64,000 nt of DNA from Solirubrobacter sp963798325. Lineage in GTDB: Bacteria; Actinomycetota; Thermoleophilia; Solirubrobacterales; Solirubrobacteraceae. Location: assembly GCA_963798325.1 (NCBI GenBank), contig CAWCSS010000001.1, forward strand, positions 1,240,001 through 1,304,000. The letters run 5' to 3'. A program made the translations under genes and the position numbers. The notes beneath the pieces were generated by a model. The model did no database searches. It was not told the origin of the DNA and worked only from the letters and a program-made list of their open reading frames with translations. This document shows, piece by piece, positions 7,828 through 15,732 of this stretch (the stretch's first letter is position 1; each line of letters begins with the position of its first letter).

Positions 7828-8997
7828 TCACGCCATCGATGCGAGGTGCGCGCCGAACCAGCGCTGGGTCGCGTGCGCGACCATCTCCGGCGCGCGTGAC
7901 TGCGGGAACCCGTGCGTCGCGCCGGGCACGACGACCGTGTGGGTCTCGCAGTGGCGCAGCAGTGCGCGAGCATCGCGCACCCAACGCTGTTCGATCGGAT
8001 CCTCGCCGGCGGCGATCAGCAGCGTGGGCGAGGTGATCGACTGCAGCACGTCGGGGTCGGGCTCGTGGTGGCCGCCGGCCACGACGAGCGCGTCGGCGTG
8101 CTCGCCGGCGGCGAACACCGCGTCGGCGGCCCGCCCGAACCCGACGAATCCGACCGCCAGGCCGCGCGCCAGCTGACCCGCGCGGACGCGCTCGGTCGCC
8201 GCCTCCAGGACTTCGGCGTCTTCGAGCCGCAGCGTCGCGAACCCGGCGCCCGCGAGTGACTCGGCGACGGTCAGGTCCACCGGAGGGACGAGCACCGTCA
8301 GCCCTCGCGCGGCCTCTGGAATCGAGAGGACGCCGTCCGCGTCCTGCGCCTGTGCCCCGCCCGGCAACGGGACCGCCGCGTCGTCCTTGGAGGCCAGCAG
8401 CGGCTGGTCGTACCACTGCAGCAGGCTGGCGGCCAGCGGCGCGCAACGTACGCAGATGACCTCGTCGAGTTGTTCGCCGAGCCAGGCGATCGCGTCCGCG
8501 GTCGCCACCGGCGCCGCCGCCACGACCCGCGCCGCTCCGCGCCGCCGCGCGGCATACCCGGCCGCGGCGGCCGCACGCCCGGTCGCGATCCCATCGCCCA
8601 CGAGCACGACCGTCCGGCCCGTCAGGTCCGGCAGCGGCGTCGTGCGCCGCGCCGCGCGGTCGGCCACCGCGCGCTCAGCCTCCTCACGCGCCGTCGCGAG
8701 CGCTATCGCGTCCAGCCGATAGCTGCGTGCGAGACGGTGATCGATCATCGGCGGGCCGCCCTCGGCAACGGCTCCCACGCGCCGGCCGGGCTCGCCGATG
8801 CGCGCCACGGCGATCACCCCGAACGGCGCGCCGAGCACCTCGGCCGCCACGGCGCCGACCGGCACGCCGCCGGGTTCGAGCGCCAGGATCACCGGATCGT
8901 CCTCACGCAGCCGCTCGAGCCGGGCGGCCAGGGCGAGACCAGCGGTACGACGATCCCGGAACGGGTGCTCAGCCGGCGCTTGAACAGGCTCGTCCAC
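7828..8997 (-). CDS. phosphoribosyltransferase / dienelactone-hydrolase-like fusion
   Basis: Residues 1-200 form a type I phosphoribosyltransferase domain with the PRPP-binding loop VVLVGDGIATGRAAAAA; the FRDRRTAGLALAARLE start and LEPGGVPVGAVAAEVLG are also typical. Residues about 225-385 align with the alpha/beta-hydrolase half of the same fusion family (compare mycobacterial Rv0571c). Here, however, the nucleophile elbow reads VGFVGFGRA instead of GxSxG, and the usual HGSGSS-type oxyanion segment is missing. An Asp (AAGEDP) and His (GATHGF) of the triad remain. The hydrolase half is therefore probably inactive or altered. The natural substrate is not known for this family. Confidence 0.88.
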   Translation of the reverse strand: MDEPVQAPAEHPFRDRRTAGLALAARLERLREDDPVILALEPGGVPVGAVAAEVLGAPFGVIAVARIGEPGRRVGAVAEGGPPMIDHRLARSYRLDAIALATAREEAERAVADRAARRTTPLPDLTGRTVVLVGDGIATGRAAAAAGYAARRRGAARVVAAAPVATADAIAWLGEQLDEVICVRCAPLAASLLQWYDQPLLASKDDAAVPLPGGAQAQDADGVLSIPEAARGLTVLVPPVDLTVAESLAGAGFATLRLEDAEVLEAATERVRAGQLARGLAVGFVGFGRAADAVFAAGEHADALVVAGGHHEPDPDVLQSITSPTLLIAAGEDPIEQRWVRDARALLRHCETHTVVVPGATHGFPQSRAPEMVAHATQRWFGAHLASMA

Positions 8998-9164
8998 GTC
9001 AGCACGATCCTACGCCGTTGTCCGCCGCCGGGCGAAGGTCCGCACCGTGTCGAGCACCGCACCGATCGTGGCCGCCGCTGCCCGCGAATCTCGAGCTTTC
9101 GCCACGCGGTGTCCCCTCGTGGGCCTCCCGTTCGTCCCAAGCGCATCAGACCAAGGAGGCAGAG

Positions 9165-9752
9165 ATGGGTCGCGTCATCGTCATCGAGTTCATGTCCCTG
9201 GATGGGGTCATGGAAGATCCGGACAGCCGTGGAGACTTCGATCGCGGGGGCTGGGCGTTTCGCTATGGCCCTGAGGCGGTGGCCGGCGACAAGTTCAAAC
9301 TCGGCGAGTTGCTCGACACCGGCGCGCTGCTGTTCGGACGCCGGACCTGGCAGCACTTCGCCCGGCTGTGGCCGGCTCGCGACGACGCGTTCTCGGCGAA
9401 GATGAACGCGATTCCGAAGCTCGTCGCGTCGCGAACCCTCACGCACGTCGACCAATGGCAGCACTCGCAGCTGCTCCAGCGCGAGCTGACGGCGGAGGTC
9501 ACCGCCCGCAAGACGTCCCAGGATCTGATCGTCGTCGGCAGCGCCAGCGTGGCCAAGACGTTGATCGCGCACCACCTGGTCGACGAGTTCCGGCTGCTGA
9601 TCTTCCCGCTGGTCATCGGATCCGGCACGCGACTGTTCGATGACGACATGCCGATCGAACTCGAACTGGTCACCGCGGAGCCGGCCGGAGCGGCCGCACG
9701 GCTGGTCTACCAGCGTGTCCGGCAGACGCCAGGGCTCTCGACCACGCCGTGA
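9165..9752 (+). CDS. dihydrofolate reductase-like (RibD C-terminal family) protein
   Basis: ATG 9165 follows a strong AAGGAGG. This 195-residue protein has the RibD C-terminal/DHFR-like fold signatures: the opening strand VIVIEFMSLDGVMEDP, GALLFGRRTWQHFARLWP, the Rossmann-like strand DLIVVGSASVAKTLIAHHLVDEF, and the ending RLLIFPLVIGSGTRLFDD. Members bind NADPH and reduce pteridine- or pyrimidine-like substrates, but most single-domain copies have no assigned substrate. No antibiotic or riboflavin genes are adjacent. Confidence 0.9.
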   Translation: MGRVIVIEFMSLDGVMEDPDSRGDFDRGGWAFRYGPEAVAGDKFKLGELLDTGALLFGRRTWQHFARLWPARDDAFSAKMNAIPKLVASRTLTHVDQWQHSQLLQRELTAEVTARKTSQDLIVVGSASVAKTLIAHHLVDEFRLLIFPLVIGSGTRLFDDDMPIELELVTAEPAGAAARLVYQRVRQTPGLSTTP

Positions 9753-9844
9753 CGCGGCATCAGGGATCTCCCCCATGGTTCGCGCGCCGATGAGCCCGTA
9801 CGGTCGCGTCGATCGAGCCCACCATTCACCGAAAGGCCATCCGC

Positions 9845-9934
9845 ATGTTCACCGTTGTCTTGAGCACCATCTCGCACGGCACGCAGGTCGGGAGCGAGGG
9901 CATCATCGCGATCCTGATCGGGCTCCTGCACTGA
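9845..9934 (+). CDS. possible small peptide, 29 aa
   Basis: A short frame from ATG 9845 encodes a mostly hydrophobic peptide (MFTVVLSTISHGTQVG, then IIAILIGLLH). AAAGG at about 9828 could serve as a distant ribosome site. It lies between the DHFR-like gene and the hotdog-protein gene on the same strand. Evidence is limited to composition, so the call is tentative. Confidence 0.25.
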   Translation: MFTVVLSTISHGTQVGSEGIIAILIGLLH

Positions 9935-9992
9935 CGATCGTGGGGCCCATCCGGCCTCGAGCCACCGCGTGTCGCTTAGTCTGGGAGCCGGG

Positions 9993-10697
9993 ATGCCCGA
10001 CGTCGAGATACACCCGCGGTTCTGTGGCCCTCCGACCAGTGCCAACGGCGGGTACACGGCCGGATTGCTCGCTCGCCATATCGACGGCCCGGCCACCGTC
10101 ACGCTGCGGCGGCCGCCGCCGCTGCAGCGACCGTTGCGCGTGGTCGAGGAGGGCGGCGGCGTGCGCCTGCTCGACGGCGAGCAGGTCGTCGCCGAGGCCA
10201 TCGCGGCAGAGCTCGCGCTCGAACGGCCGTCCGTGCCCGGCATCGAGGCGGCCGCGACCGCCGGCGGCGATCCCGACTGGTACCCGGGCCACCCGTTCCG
10301 CGGCTGCTTCGTCTGCGGTCCCGATCGGACCGACGGGCTGCGGATCTTCCCCGGCCCGCTCGACGGGACCTATGCGACCGCCTGGACGCCGACGCCGGAG
10401 TTCGCGGACGAGCGCGGGCACGTCCCGGGGGAGATCGTGTGGTCGGCGCTGGACTGCCCGAGCTTCGCGCCGAGCCGAGGCCTCCCCGACCCGCCGGTCG
10501 CGATGGTGCTCGGGCGCCTGACCGCCGAACTGCTCGCGCCGGTGATCGCCGCGCACAGCTACGTCGTCGTCGCGTGGCTGATCGCGCGCGAGGGACGGAA
10601 GCTGGACACCGGCTCGGCGCTGGCGGACGCGGACGGGCGGGTCGTCGCGGTCGCGCGCGCTCGCTGGATCGAGATCCCCCACCCCACGCGCTCGTAG
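9993..10697 (+). CDS. hotdog-fold thioesterase-like protein
   Basis: This 234-residue protein resembles an uncharacterised actinobacterial double-hotdog thioesterase-like family: FCGPPTSANGGYTAGLLA near the N-terminus, a central HPFRGCFVCGPDRTDGLR motif with two Cys residues, and a C-terminal hotdog strand (HSYVVVAWLIAREGRKLDTG followed by SALADADGRVVAVARARW). ATG 9993 was preferred over GTG 9969. The substrate is presumably an acyl-CoA or acyl-ACP, but no pathway genes adjoin it. No signal or membrane segment is present. Confidence 0.8.
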   Translation: MPDVEIHPRFCGPPTSANGGYTAGLLARHIDGPATVTLRRPPPLQRPLRVVEEGGGVRLLDGEQVVAEAIAAELALERPSVPGIEAAATAGGDPDWYPGHPFRGCFVCGPDRTDGLRIFPGPLDGTYATAWTPTPEFADERGHVPGEIVWSALDCPSFAPSRGLPDPPVAMVLGRLTAELLAPVIAAHSYVVVAWLIAREGRKLDTGSALADADGRVVAVARARWIEIPHPTRS

Positions 10698-10850
10698 AGC
10701 GGACGCGGCCGCGACGCGCCGAAGGCCAGCCCACCGAGCACCGTGTCCTTGCCGCTCAGCAGCGCGTCGACGTGGACGCGATGCGCGCCCGCCGCCGTGA
10801 GGGCGACCCGCAACCGCGGTGCGGGCGCGACACCGCCCGGGGCGACGGCC

Positions 10851-11078
10851 TCAGTGTGAGCGCCGGCCGCGCAGGAAGTACGCGACCGGGACGACGCCGG
10901 CGGCGTTCACGAGCGTGATGGCGGCCGCCCACCCCGTCTTCGACCCGCGAACCTCACCCGGCGGACGTCGGGCGAGGTCGATCAACGCCGCGATCTTCAG
11001 TCCTGCCTCCACCGTTCCGGCGAGCACGATCGTCCGCCGCTGCCGTTGACTCAGGTCGCTCCAGCGCTGCTTGGCCAT
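10851..11078 (-). CDS. small membrane protein, PLDc_N-like, 75 aa
   Basis: After a polar head (MAKQRWSDLSQRQRR) come two hydrophobic segments, TIVLAGTVEAGLKIAALIDL and WAAAITLVNAAGVVPVAYFL, followed by a basic tail. Two short helices with an Asn-x-x-G-x-x-Pro turn and a C-terminal YFLRGRR match the small PLDc N-terminal-type membrane proteins. The start lies six bases downstream of the cupin stop (11084), so the two probably form one transcript. Confidence 0.7.
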   Translation of the reverse strand: MAKQRWSDLSQRQRRTIVLAGTVEAGLKIAALIDLARRPPGEVRGSKTGWAAAITLVNAAGVVPVAYFLRGRRSH

Positions 11079-11083
11079 GAGCG

Positions 11084-11443
11084 TCAGATCTCGATCGCGT
11101 CGACGGTGCGCTCGCCGCCCGCGTCGCCCGTATTGACCGTCTCGCGCGGCTCGATCAGCAGCACGTGGGTTTCCTCGTCGGCCTTCGGGCAGTGCTCGAC
11201 GCCACGCGGGACGACGAACAACTCGCCCGGCTCGAGCACGACGTCGCGGTCGCGGAACTGGATCGTCAACCGCCCGTTGACGACCAGAAACAGCTCGTCC
11301 GTCTCGTCGTGCTTGTGCCAGACGAATTCGTCCTCGATCTTGACGACCACGAGCTTGTAGTCGTTCATGTAGCCCACGATCGCGGGTTGGTAGGCGGCGG
11401 GCAGCTGGGCGAATTTCTCGGCGAGGTTGATCTTGTCGCGCAT
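11084..11443 (-). CDS. cupin-domain protein
   Basis: This 119-residue single cupin has the first motif in EFVWHKHDETDELFLVVNG and the second in PGELFVVPRGVEHCPKADEE; the His residues and Glu of the metal site are present. Small cupins of this length bind a divalent metal and may be isomerases, dioxygenases or sensors. The N-terminal helix (INLAEKFAQLPAAYQPAIVG) is usual in the subfamily. ATG 11443 was preferred to the longer Arg-rich frame. It is co-transcribed with the small membrane protein downstream. Confidence 0.85.
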   Translation of the reverse strand: MRDKINLAEKFAQLPAAYQPAIVGYMNDYKLVVVKIEDEFVWHKHDETDELFLVVNGRLTIQFRDRDVVLEPGELFVVPRGVEHCPKADEETHVLLIEPRETVNTGDAGGERTVDAIEI

Positions 11444-11515
11444 AGTGCCAGTCTCCCACGCCCGTGTGCGCGCTCTGCCGAGCCGGGACGGCGGGCGTGG
11501 TCTAGGGTGCACGCG

Positions 11516-11593
11516 ATGTGGCCCGTCATCATCACCGTGGTTGTCATCGTGCCTCTGCTCGTGCTGGCCTGGATGCGCGTTCGCCGGCGCTGA
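11516..11593 (+). CDS. possible leaderless miniprotein, 25 aa
   Basis: ATG 11516 follows a TAGGGT box (about 11503-11508) at the distance expected for a leaderless transcript. The peptide is a single hydrophobic helix with a basic tail (MWPVIITVVVIVPLLVLAWM, then RVRRR). The same layout (short TM helix plus Arg tail) recurs at 1705 and 1988, which adds some weight. No homologue is recognised. Confidence 0.4.
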   Translation: MWPVIITVVVIVPLLVLAWMRVRRR

Positions 11594-11611
11594 GCATCCA
11601 CCGGGCGACAG

Positions 11612-12190
11612 CTAGTGCGACGCTCGCCGCCAGGACCGCCGCTCGTCGACGGCCGCGACGATCCGAGTGGCCAAATACGTGCTCCACGGCATCGAGCCGA
11701 CGGAAGGCTCGCCCCGCAGTCTGCGCCACGCCCACGGCGCGAGCGTCCCGAGCGCGAGAAACAATGAACCGCTGACGGTGGCTCGCCGCGGCAGCGACTC
11801 CGCGCTCAGGCCGAGCCGTATCGCGCTCCGTCGACGGGCCTGCAGCTCCAGGCGCTCCACCGCGTTCCACATCGGCTGCAGCGCGAACACGGCCGCCAGC
11901 GTGTCCGGCGTGCGCTCGGAGAGCGCGGCGAACACCGTCGCGATCGCGATCAGGACGGCCTCGTCGGTGAGCGCCGGCGGGGCCAGCACCCGATCCGGCC
12001 ACCGCACGGGTTCGTAGAACGCCATCAGATCGCGCTGCGCCTGGAGACCTCCCAGCCACCGCTCGCGTTCGCCGGCGGACCAGTCGGCCGGCGTGTGTCC
12101 GGCGGCAAGATCCCGGCGCGCCAGCGCGCGCAACCCGACCGCGTTCGCGTCGTCAGAGGCCGCCGGCGGAACATATCGCCGCCCCGGCAT
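11612..12190 (-). CDS. hypothetical protein with C-terminal hydrophobic segment
   Basis: I do not recognise this 192-residue protein. It is mostly helical, with WSAGERERWLGGLQAQRDLM and PALTDEAVLIAIATVFAALS in the middle and one likely membrane-associated segment near residues 150-168 (SGSLFLALGTLAPWAWRRL). The C-terminus is Arg-rich. ATG 12190 was chosen; another ATG lies 24 bases upstream. It stands alone between a miniprotein frame and the M24 peptidase gene. Confidence 0.6.
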   Translation of the reverse strand: MPGRRYVPPAASDDANAVGLRALARRDLAAGHTPADWSAGERERWLGGLQAQRDLMAFYEPVRWPDRVLAPPALTDEAVLIAIATVFAALSERTPDTLAAVFALQPMWNAVERLELQARRRSAIRLGLSAESLPRRATVSGSLFLALGTLAPWAWRRLRGEPSVGSMPWSTYLATRIVAAVDERRSWRRASH

Positions 12191-12324
12191 GATCAGTCGC
12201 CACGAACCGCACACGACGAGGACGAACCTACCGCACCCGAGAACCGGTGCGGATCAGCCGAGCTGCTCGACAAGCCGACGACGATCGGATTCGTACATCC
12301 CGGCCCTCGCCACGGGACTCGATT

Positions 12325-12361
12325 CGTAACGACATTTTCGGAAGGCGGTAATGTCGTTACG
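12325..12361. promoter_or_regulatory. long inverted repeat, candidate operator
   Basis: Twelve-base perfect arms, CGTAACGACATT (12325-12336) and AATGTCGTTACG (12350-12361), flank a 13-base spacer. The repeat is notably AT-rich for this genome and lies in the 281-bp gap between the divergent genes at 12190 and 12472. No T-run follows, so an operator is more likely than a terminator. No regulator is encoded nearby. Confidence 0.55.
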
Positions 12362-12471
12362 TTGCGTCAAGCAACGGACTGCTGTCGGTGAGAGCCGCGG
12401 TGCGCTCGACGGCGCGTCTTCGATGACGGTGGCTGCGGCTCTCCACCGTCGTTCCTGGCAAGATCAGCCTC

Positions 12472-13620
12472 GTGGACGTGCCTTTCGACGCGCAGCGGCT
12501 CGATCGCCTGATGGACGCCGCCGGCGTGGACGCGGTGCTGGCGTGCTCGCCGCACAACGTGTCCTACCTGCTTGGCGGCTATCGCTTCTTCATGTTCGCC
12601 CACGGCACTGTGATCGGGGTGAGTCGCTATCTGCCGGTGCTCGGGTATGTGCGCGGCGCTCCCGAGCGTGCGTTCTTCGTCGGCAACCCGCTGGAGCGCG
12701 GCCAGCAGGAGAACGAGCCGCTGTGGGTCTCCGACGTCTGCAACGCCTCGTGGACGAGCCGTGAATCGGGCCGGCTGGCCGCGGAGGCGCTCGCCGCGCG
12801 TGGGCTGGCGCGGGGCCGCGTCGCGATCGAGCCGTCCTTTCTCCCCCATGACGCCCATCAGGAGCTCGCCGGCGCCGACCTCGTGGACGGCAGCGGGCTG
12901 CTGGACGAGCTGCGGGCCGTCAAGCGCCCCAACGAGCTGGTGCAGATCCGCGCCGCCGCGGACGCGATCATCGACTCGATGGAGGCCGTGTTCGCCGCCG
13001 CGCGCCCCGGTGTGACGCAGCAGGCGCTGGCGGAGCGCATGCACCTCGAGGAGGCGCGCCGCGGGCTTGACTTCGAGTACTGCCTGATCAACAGCGGCCG
13101 CAGCTTCAACCGCGCGCCCACCGCCGCCGTGACCTGGAACGAGGGCGAGCTGTGCTGTCTCGACTCCGGCGGGAGCCTCCACGGCTACGTCGGCGACATG
13201 GCACGCATGGGCTTCATGGGCGAGGTGCCGGAGCGAGCGCGCGACCTGCTCGAGCAGGTGGACGCGGTGCAGCAGGCCGCACGCACGGCGATCGCCCCGG
13301 GACGTCCCGGCGCCGGGATCTTCGCGGCCGCGGACGCGGCCCGGATGCAGTGCCCGGACGCGGGCAGGCTGGACTTCCTCGCGCACGGAATGGGCCTGAT
13401 CAGCCATGAGGTGCCGCGGCTGACATCGACGGGCCCGGTGGCTTACGCCGCCGAGCACGCCGACCGCCCGCTGGAGGCGGGCATGGTCCTGTCGGTCGAG
13501 ACCGATCTCCGCGACCCGGACGTCGGCTTCGTGAAGCTCGAGGACACGATCGTGGTCACCGAGGATGGCCATGAGCCACTCGGGGACCGCCTGCGCGGTT
13601 GGAACGCTCCGGGCGGCTGA
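12472..13620 (+). CDS. M24 family metallopeptidase (Xaa-Pro dipeptidase-like)
   Basis: The creatinase-like N-terminal domain (about 1-150) is followed by a pita-bread catalytic domain. All five metal ligands are visible: Asp231 (CLDSGG), Asp242 (GYVGDMARM), His305 (LAHGMGL), Glu343 (LSVETDL) and Glu357 (VKLEDTI). The length of 382 residues is usual for prolidase-type enzymes. Start is GTG 12472. It is cytoplasmic and probably cleaves proline-containing dipeptides, although creatinase-type hydrolases share the fold. The gene stands alone; the inverted repeat at 12325-12361 lies upstream. Confidence 0.92.
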   Translation: MDVPFDAQRLDRLMDAAGVDAVLACSPHNVSYLLGGYRFFMFAHGTVIGVSRYLPVLGYVRGAPERAFFVGNPLERGQQENEPLWVSDVCNASWTSRESGRLAAEALAARGLARGRVAIEPSFLPHDAHQELAGADLVDGSGLLDELRAVKRPNELVQIRAAADAIIDSMEAVFAAARPGVTQQALAERMHLEEARRGLDFEYCLINSGRSFNRAPTAAVTWNEGELCCLDSGGSLHGYVGDMARMGFMGEVPERARDLLEQVDAVQQAARTAIAPGRPGAGIFAAADAARMQCPDAGRLDFLAHGMGLISHEVPRLTSTGPVAYAAEHADRPLEAGMVLSVETDLRDPDVGFVKLEDTIVVTEDGHEPLGDRLRGWNAPGG

Positions 13621-13654
13621 CCGCGACACGCCCGGGGTTGGTCAATAGACGCCC

Positions 13655-13705
13655 TTGACATCAGACAGCAGTGTCTGATTTCCTAATTCAGACACTGCTG
13701 TCTGA
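13655..13705 (+). promoter_or_regulatory. promoter with paired TetR-type operators
   Basis: TTGACA (13655-13660) is a consensus -35 box. Directly after it, TCAGACAGCAGTGTCTGA (13661-13678) and its exact reverse complement (13688-13705) occur, separated by nine bases. Each copy is itself an imperfect palindrome with CAGACA/TGTCTG arms. The tandem sites overlap the promoter of the exporter-TetR operon, so repression by the downstream TetR protein is the natural interpretation. Confidence 0.8.
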
Positions 13706-13724
13706 ATTCGAGTCGAGGTTGAAC

Positions 13725-15095
13725 ATGCACCGCTCCCGCTGGTCACTGCTCCTCCTGCTGTGCGTCGCGCAGCTGATGGTCATCCTCGACATCAGCGCGG
13801 TGAACGTCGCGCTGCCCGACATGGCCGCGGAACTGGGCATCGCAAAGGCCGACCTCGGCTGGACGATCACCAGCTACTCGCTGATCTTCGGGAGCCTGCT
13901 GCTGCTCGGTGGGCGCGCCGCGGACCTGCTCGGCCGGCGCCGGGTCTTCCTCACGGGGCTGGGCATCTTCACCGCCGCCTCGCTGATGACCGCGCTCGCC
14001 GGTGACGCGGCGATGCTCTTCGCCGCTCGCGCCGGCCAGGGGCTCGGCGCCGCGCTGCTCTCCCCCGCCGCGCTGTCGATCATCACCGCCCGCTTCCACG
14101 GGCCGGAGCGCGCGAAGGCGCTCGGCGTGTGGGGCGCCGTCGGCGGCGCCGGGGCCGCCGTCGGAGTCCTGCTGGGCGGCGCGCTGACGGAGCTCGTCGA
14201 CTGGCGTGCGATCTTCTTCATCAACCTCCCGATCGGTCTCGCCCTGGCCGCGGGTGCGCTGCGCACGGTGCCCGCCGATGCCGCCCGCCCGCAGTGGCGC
14301 GGCCTCGATCTGCGCGGCGCGCTGGTGGCCACCGCCGCGCTTGCGACGCTCGTCTACGCGTTGACGCAGTCGCAGGCCAACGGCTGGGCGACCACGCTCG
14401 GCCTGATCGCCGTCGCGCTCGCCGGGCTCGCCGCCTTCGCCGCGCTCGAGCTGCGCGCCGCCCAGCCGCTGCTGCGCGTGCAGCGCCTGCGCGACCGCGG
14501 CGTCGGCGGCGGCTTCGTGATGATGCTCGCCGCGTCGACCGTGCTCTTCGGCTCCTTCCTGCTGTGCTCGCTGTACCTGCAGACGGTGCTTGCCACCGGC
14601 GCTCTGGCCACCGGGCTCGCGTTCCTGCCGTTCGCCGTCGCGATCGGCGCCGGCGTGCACGCCGGCAGCCACGTCGTCACCCACGCCGGCGTCCGGCTGC
14701 CGCTCGCTGTCGGGTTCGCCGTCGCCGCCGTGGGGATGCTCCTGCTCTCCGGCGCCGACGCGCACGGCAGCTACGCCGCGGATGTCCTGCCGGGGATGCT
14801 CGTGGCCGGCCTTGGCCTCGGGGTGATCCTCGTCTCGGTCTCGGTCTCGATGCTCACCGGAGCCGCCGAGCACGAGGCGGGCATGCTCTCCGGGCTGACC
14901 ACGACGGGGCATGAGATCGGCGGCTCCCTCGGCATCGCGGTCCTGACGTCGATCGCCGCGACGGGCACCTCCGACGCCTTCGTGGCCGCCGCGATCATCG
15001 CCGCCGTCGCGGCCGCCGCCGCGCTCGTCATCCTTCCCTCGGCCAAGCGCTTCCTCCCGAAGCTCGCCCTCGCCCCGCGCGTCGCCATCCACTGA
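13725..15095 (+). CDS. MFS transporter, DHA2 (EmrB/QacA-type) drug exporter
   Basis: This protein of 456 residues has about fourteen hydrophobic segments. Motif A is GGRAADLLGRRRVF and motif C is GAVGGAGAAVGVLLGG, both marks of proton-coupled antiporters of the DHA2 group; the N-terminus (MVILDISAVNVALPDMAAEL) carries the membrane-embedded Asp. ATG 13725 was chosen because upstream starts lie within the operator. The next gene, a TetR repressor, begins immediately after the stop codon. The exported substrate is unknown but is probably a hydrophobic toxicant or antibiotic. Confidence 0.93.
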   Translation: MHRSRWSLLLLLCVAQLMVILDISAVNVALPDMAAELGIAKADLGWTITSYSLIFGSLLLLGGRAADLLGRRRVFLTGLGIFTAASLMTALAGDAAMLFAARAGQGLGAALLSPAALSIITARFHGPERAKALGVWGAVGGAGAAVGVLLGGALTELVDWRAIFFINLPIGLALAAGALRTVPADAARPQWRGLDLRGALVATAALATLVYALTQSQANGWATTLGLIAVALAGLAAFAALELRAAQPLLRVQRLRDRGVGGGFVMMLAASTVLFGSFLLCSLYLQTVLATGALATGLAFLPFAVAIGAGVHAGSHVVTHAGVRLPLAVGFAVAAVGMLLLSGADAHGSYAADVLPGMLVAGLGLGVILVSVSVSMLTGAAEHEAGMLSGLTTTGHEIGGSLGIAVLTSIAATGTSDAFVAAAIIAAVAAAAALVILPSAKRFLPKLALAPRVAIH

Positions 15096-15677
15096 GTGCC
15101 TCATCCCGCCCCCGACCAGCCGCGCCGGCGCGCCGACGCCGAACGCAGCATCGCGCGCATCCTCGACGCCGCGGTCGACGCGCTGGCCGGCGACCCGGAG
15201 GCCAGCATGAGCGCGATCGCGCGCCGGGCGGGCGTGGTACGGGCGACGATCTACGTGCACTTCCCCACGCGCGAGGCCTTGCTGGACGCGGTCACCCACC
15301 GGGCGATCGCCGAGGCCGCGGGCGCGATCGACGCCGCCGAGCCCGGCCAGGGCACGCCGGCGGAGGCGCTGGAGCGGGTGGTCCACGACTGCTGGCGGAC
15401 GCTCGGTCGCTACCACGCGCTCGTCGCCGTCAACACCGCGGAGCACGGACAGGAAGCGCTCCGCGACCGCCACGCCCCGGTCCTCGACCGGCTCCGCCCG
15501 CTGATCGAGCGCGGCCAGGCCGACGGCAGTTTCCGCTCCGACGTCCCCGTCGCCTGGCATCTCTCGATGCTGCTGGCTCTGATGCACGCCGCCAGCGGCG
15601 AGCTCGGCGCCGCGCGCATCGACGATGCGAACGCGGGAGCGGCGCTCGTGGCCACGGTCCTCGGCGCGCTGCGCTGA
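15096..15677 (+). CDS. TetR family transcriptional regulator
   Basis: A 193-residue protein with an N-terminal helix-turn-helix at about residues 17-65 (ILDAAVDALAGDPEASMSAI, then ARRAGVVRATIYVHFPTREA), typical of TetR repressors, and an all-helical ligand domain with WRTLGRYHALVAVNTAEHG. It starts at the GTG directly abutting the exporter stop codon, so the two genes are coupled. It probably represses its own operon at the paired operators 13661-13705 and is released by the exporter's substrate. Confidence 0.92.
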   Translation: MPHPAPDQPRRRADAERSIARILDAAVDALAGDPEASMSAIARRAGVVRATIYVHFPTREALLDAVTHRAIAEAAGAIDAAEPGQGTPAEALERVVHDCWRTLGRYHALVAVNTAEHGQEALRDRHAPVLDRLRPLIERGQADGSFRSDVPVAWHLSMLLALMHAASGELGAARIDDANAGAALVATVLGALR

Positions 15678-15732
15678 ACCACGCCGCGGCCCTCCGAGTG
15701 ACGGGCACGCGTCGCCACCGGCGGGCGAGCCG

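Noticed and set aside
10698..10850. Short frames between convergent genes
   Set aside because: Low-quality Arg/Ala-rich frames without start signals; treated as intergenic.
13743..15587. 614-residue open frame on the minus strand
   Set aside because: Antisense shadow of the MFS transporter and TetR genes; Gly/Arg/Glu-rich with no motif. The plus-strand proteins are textbook family members.
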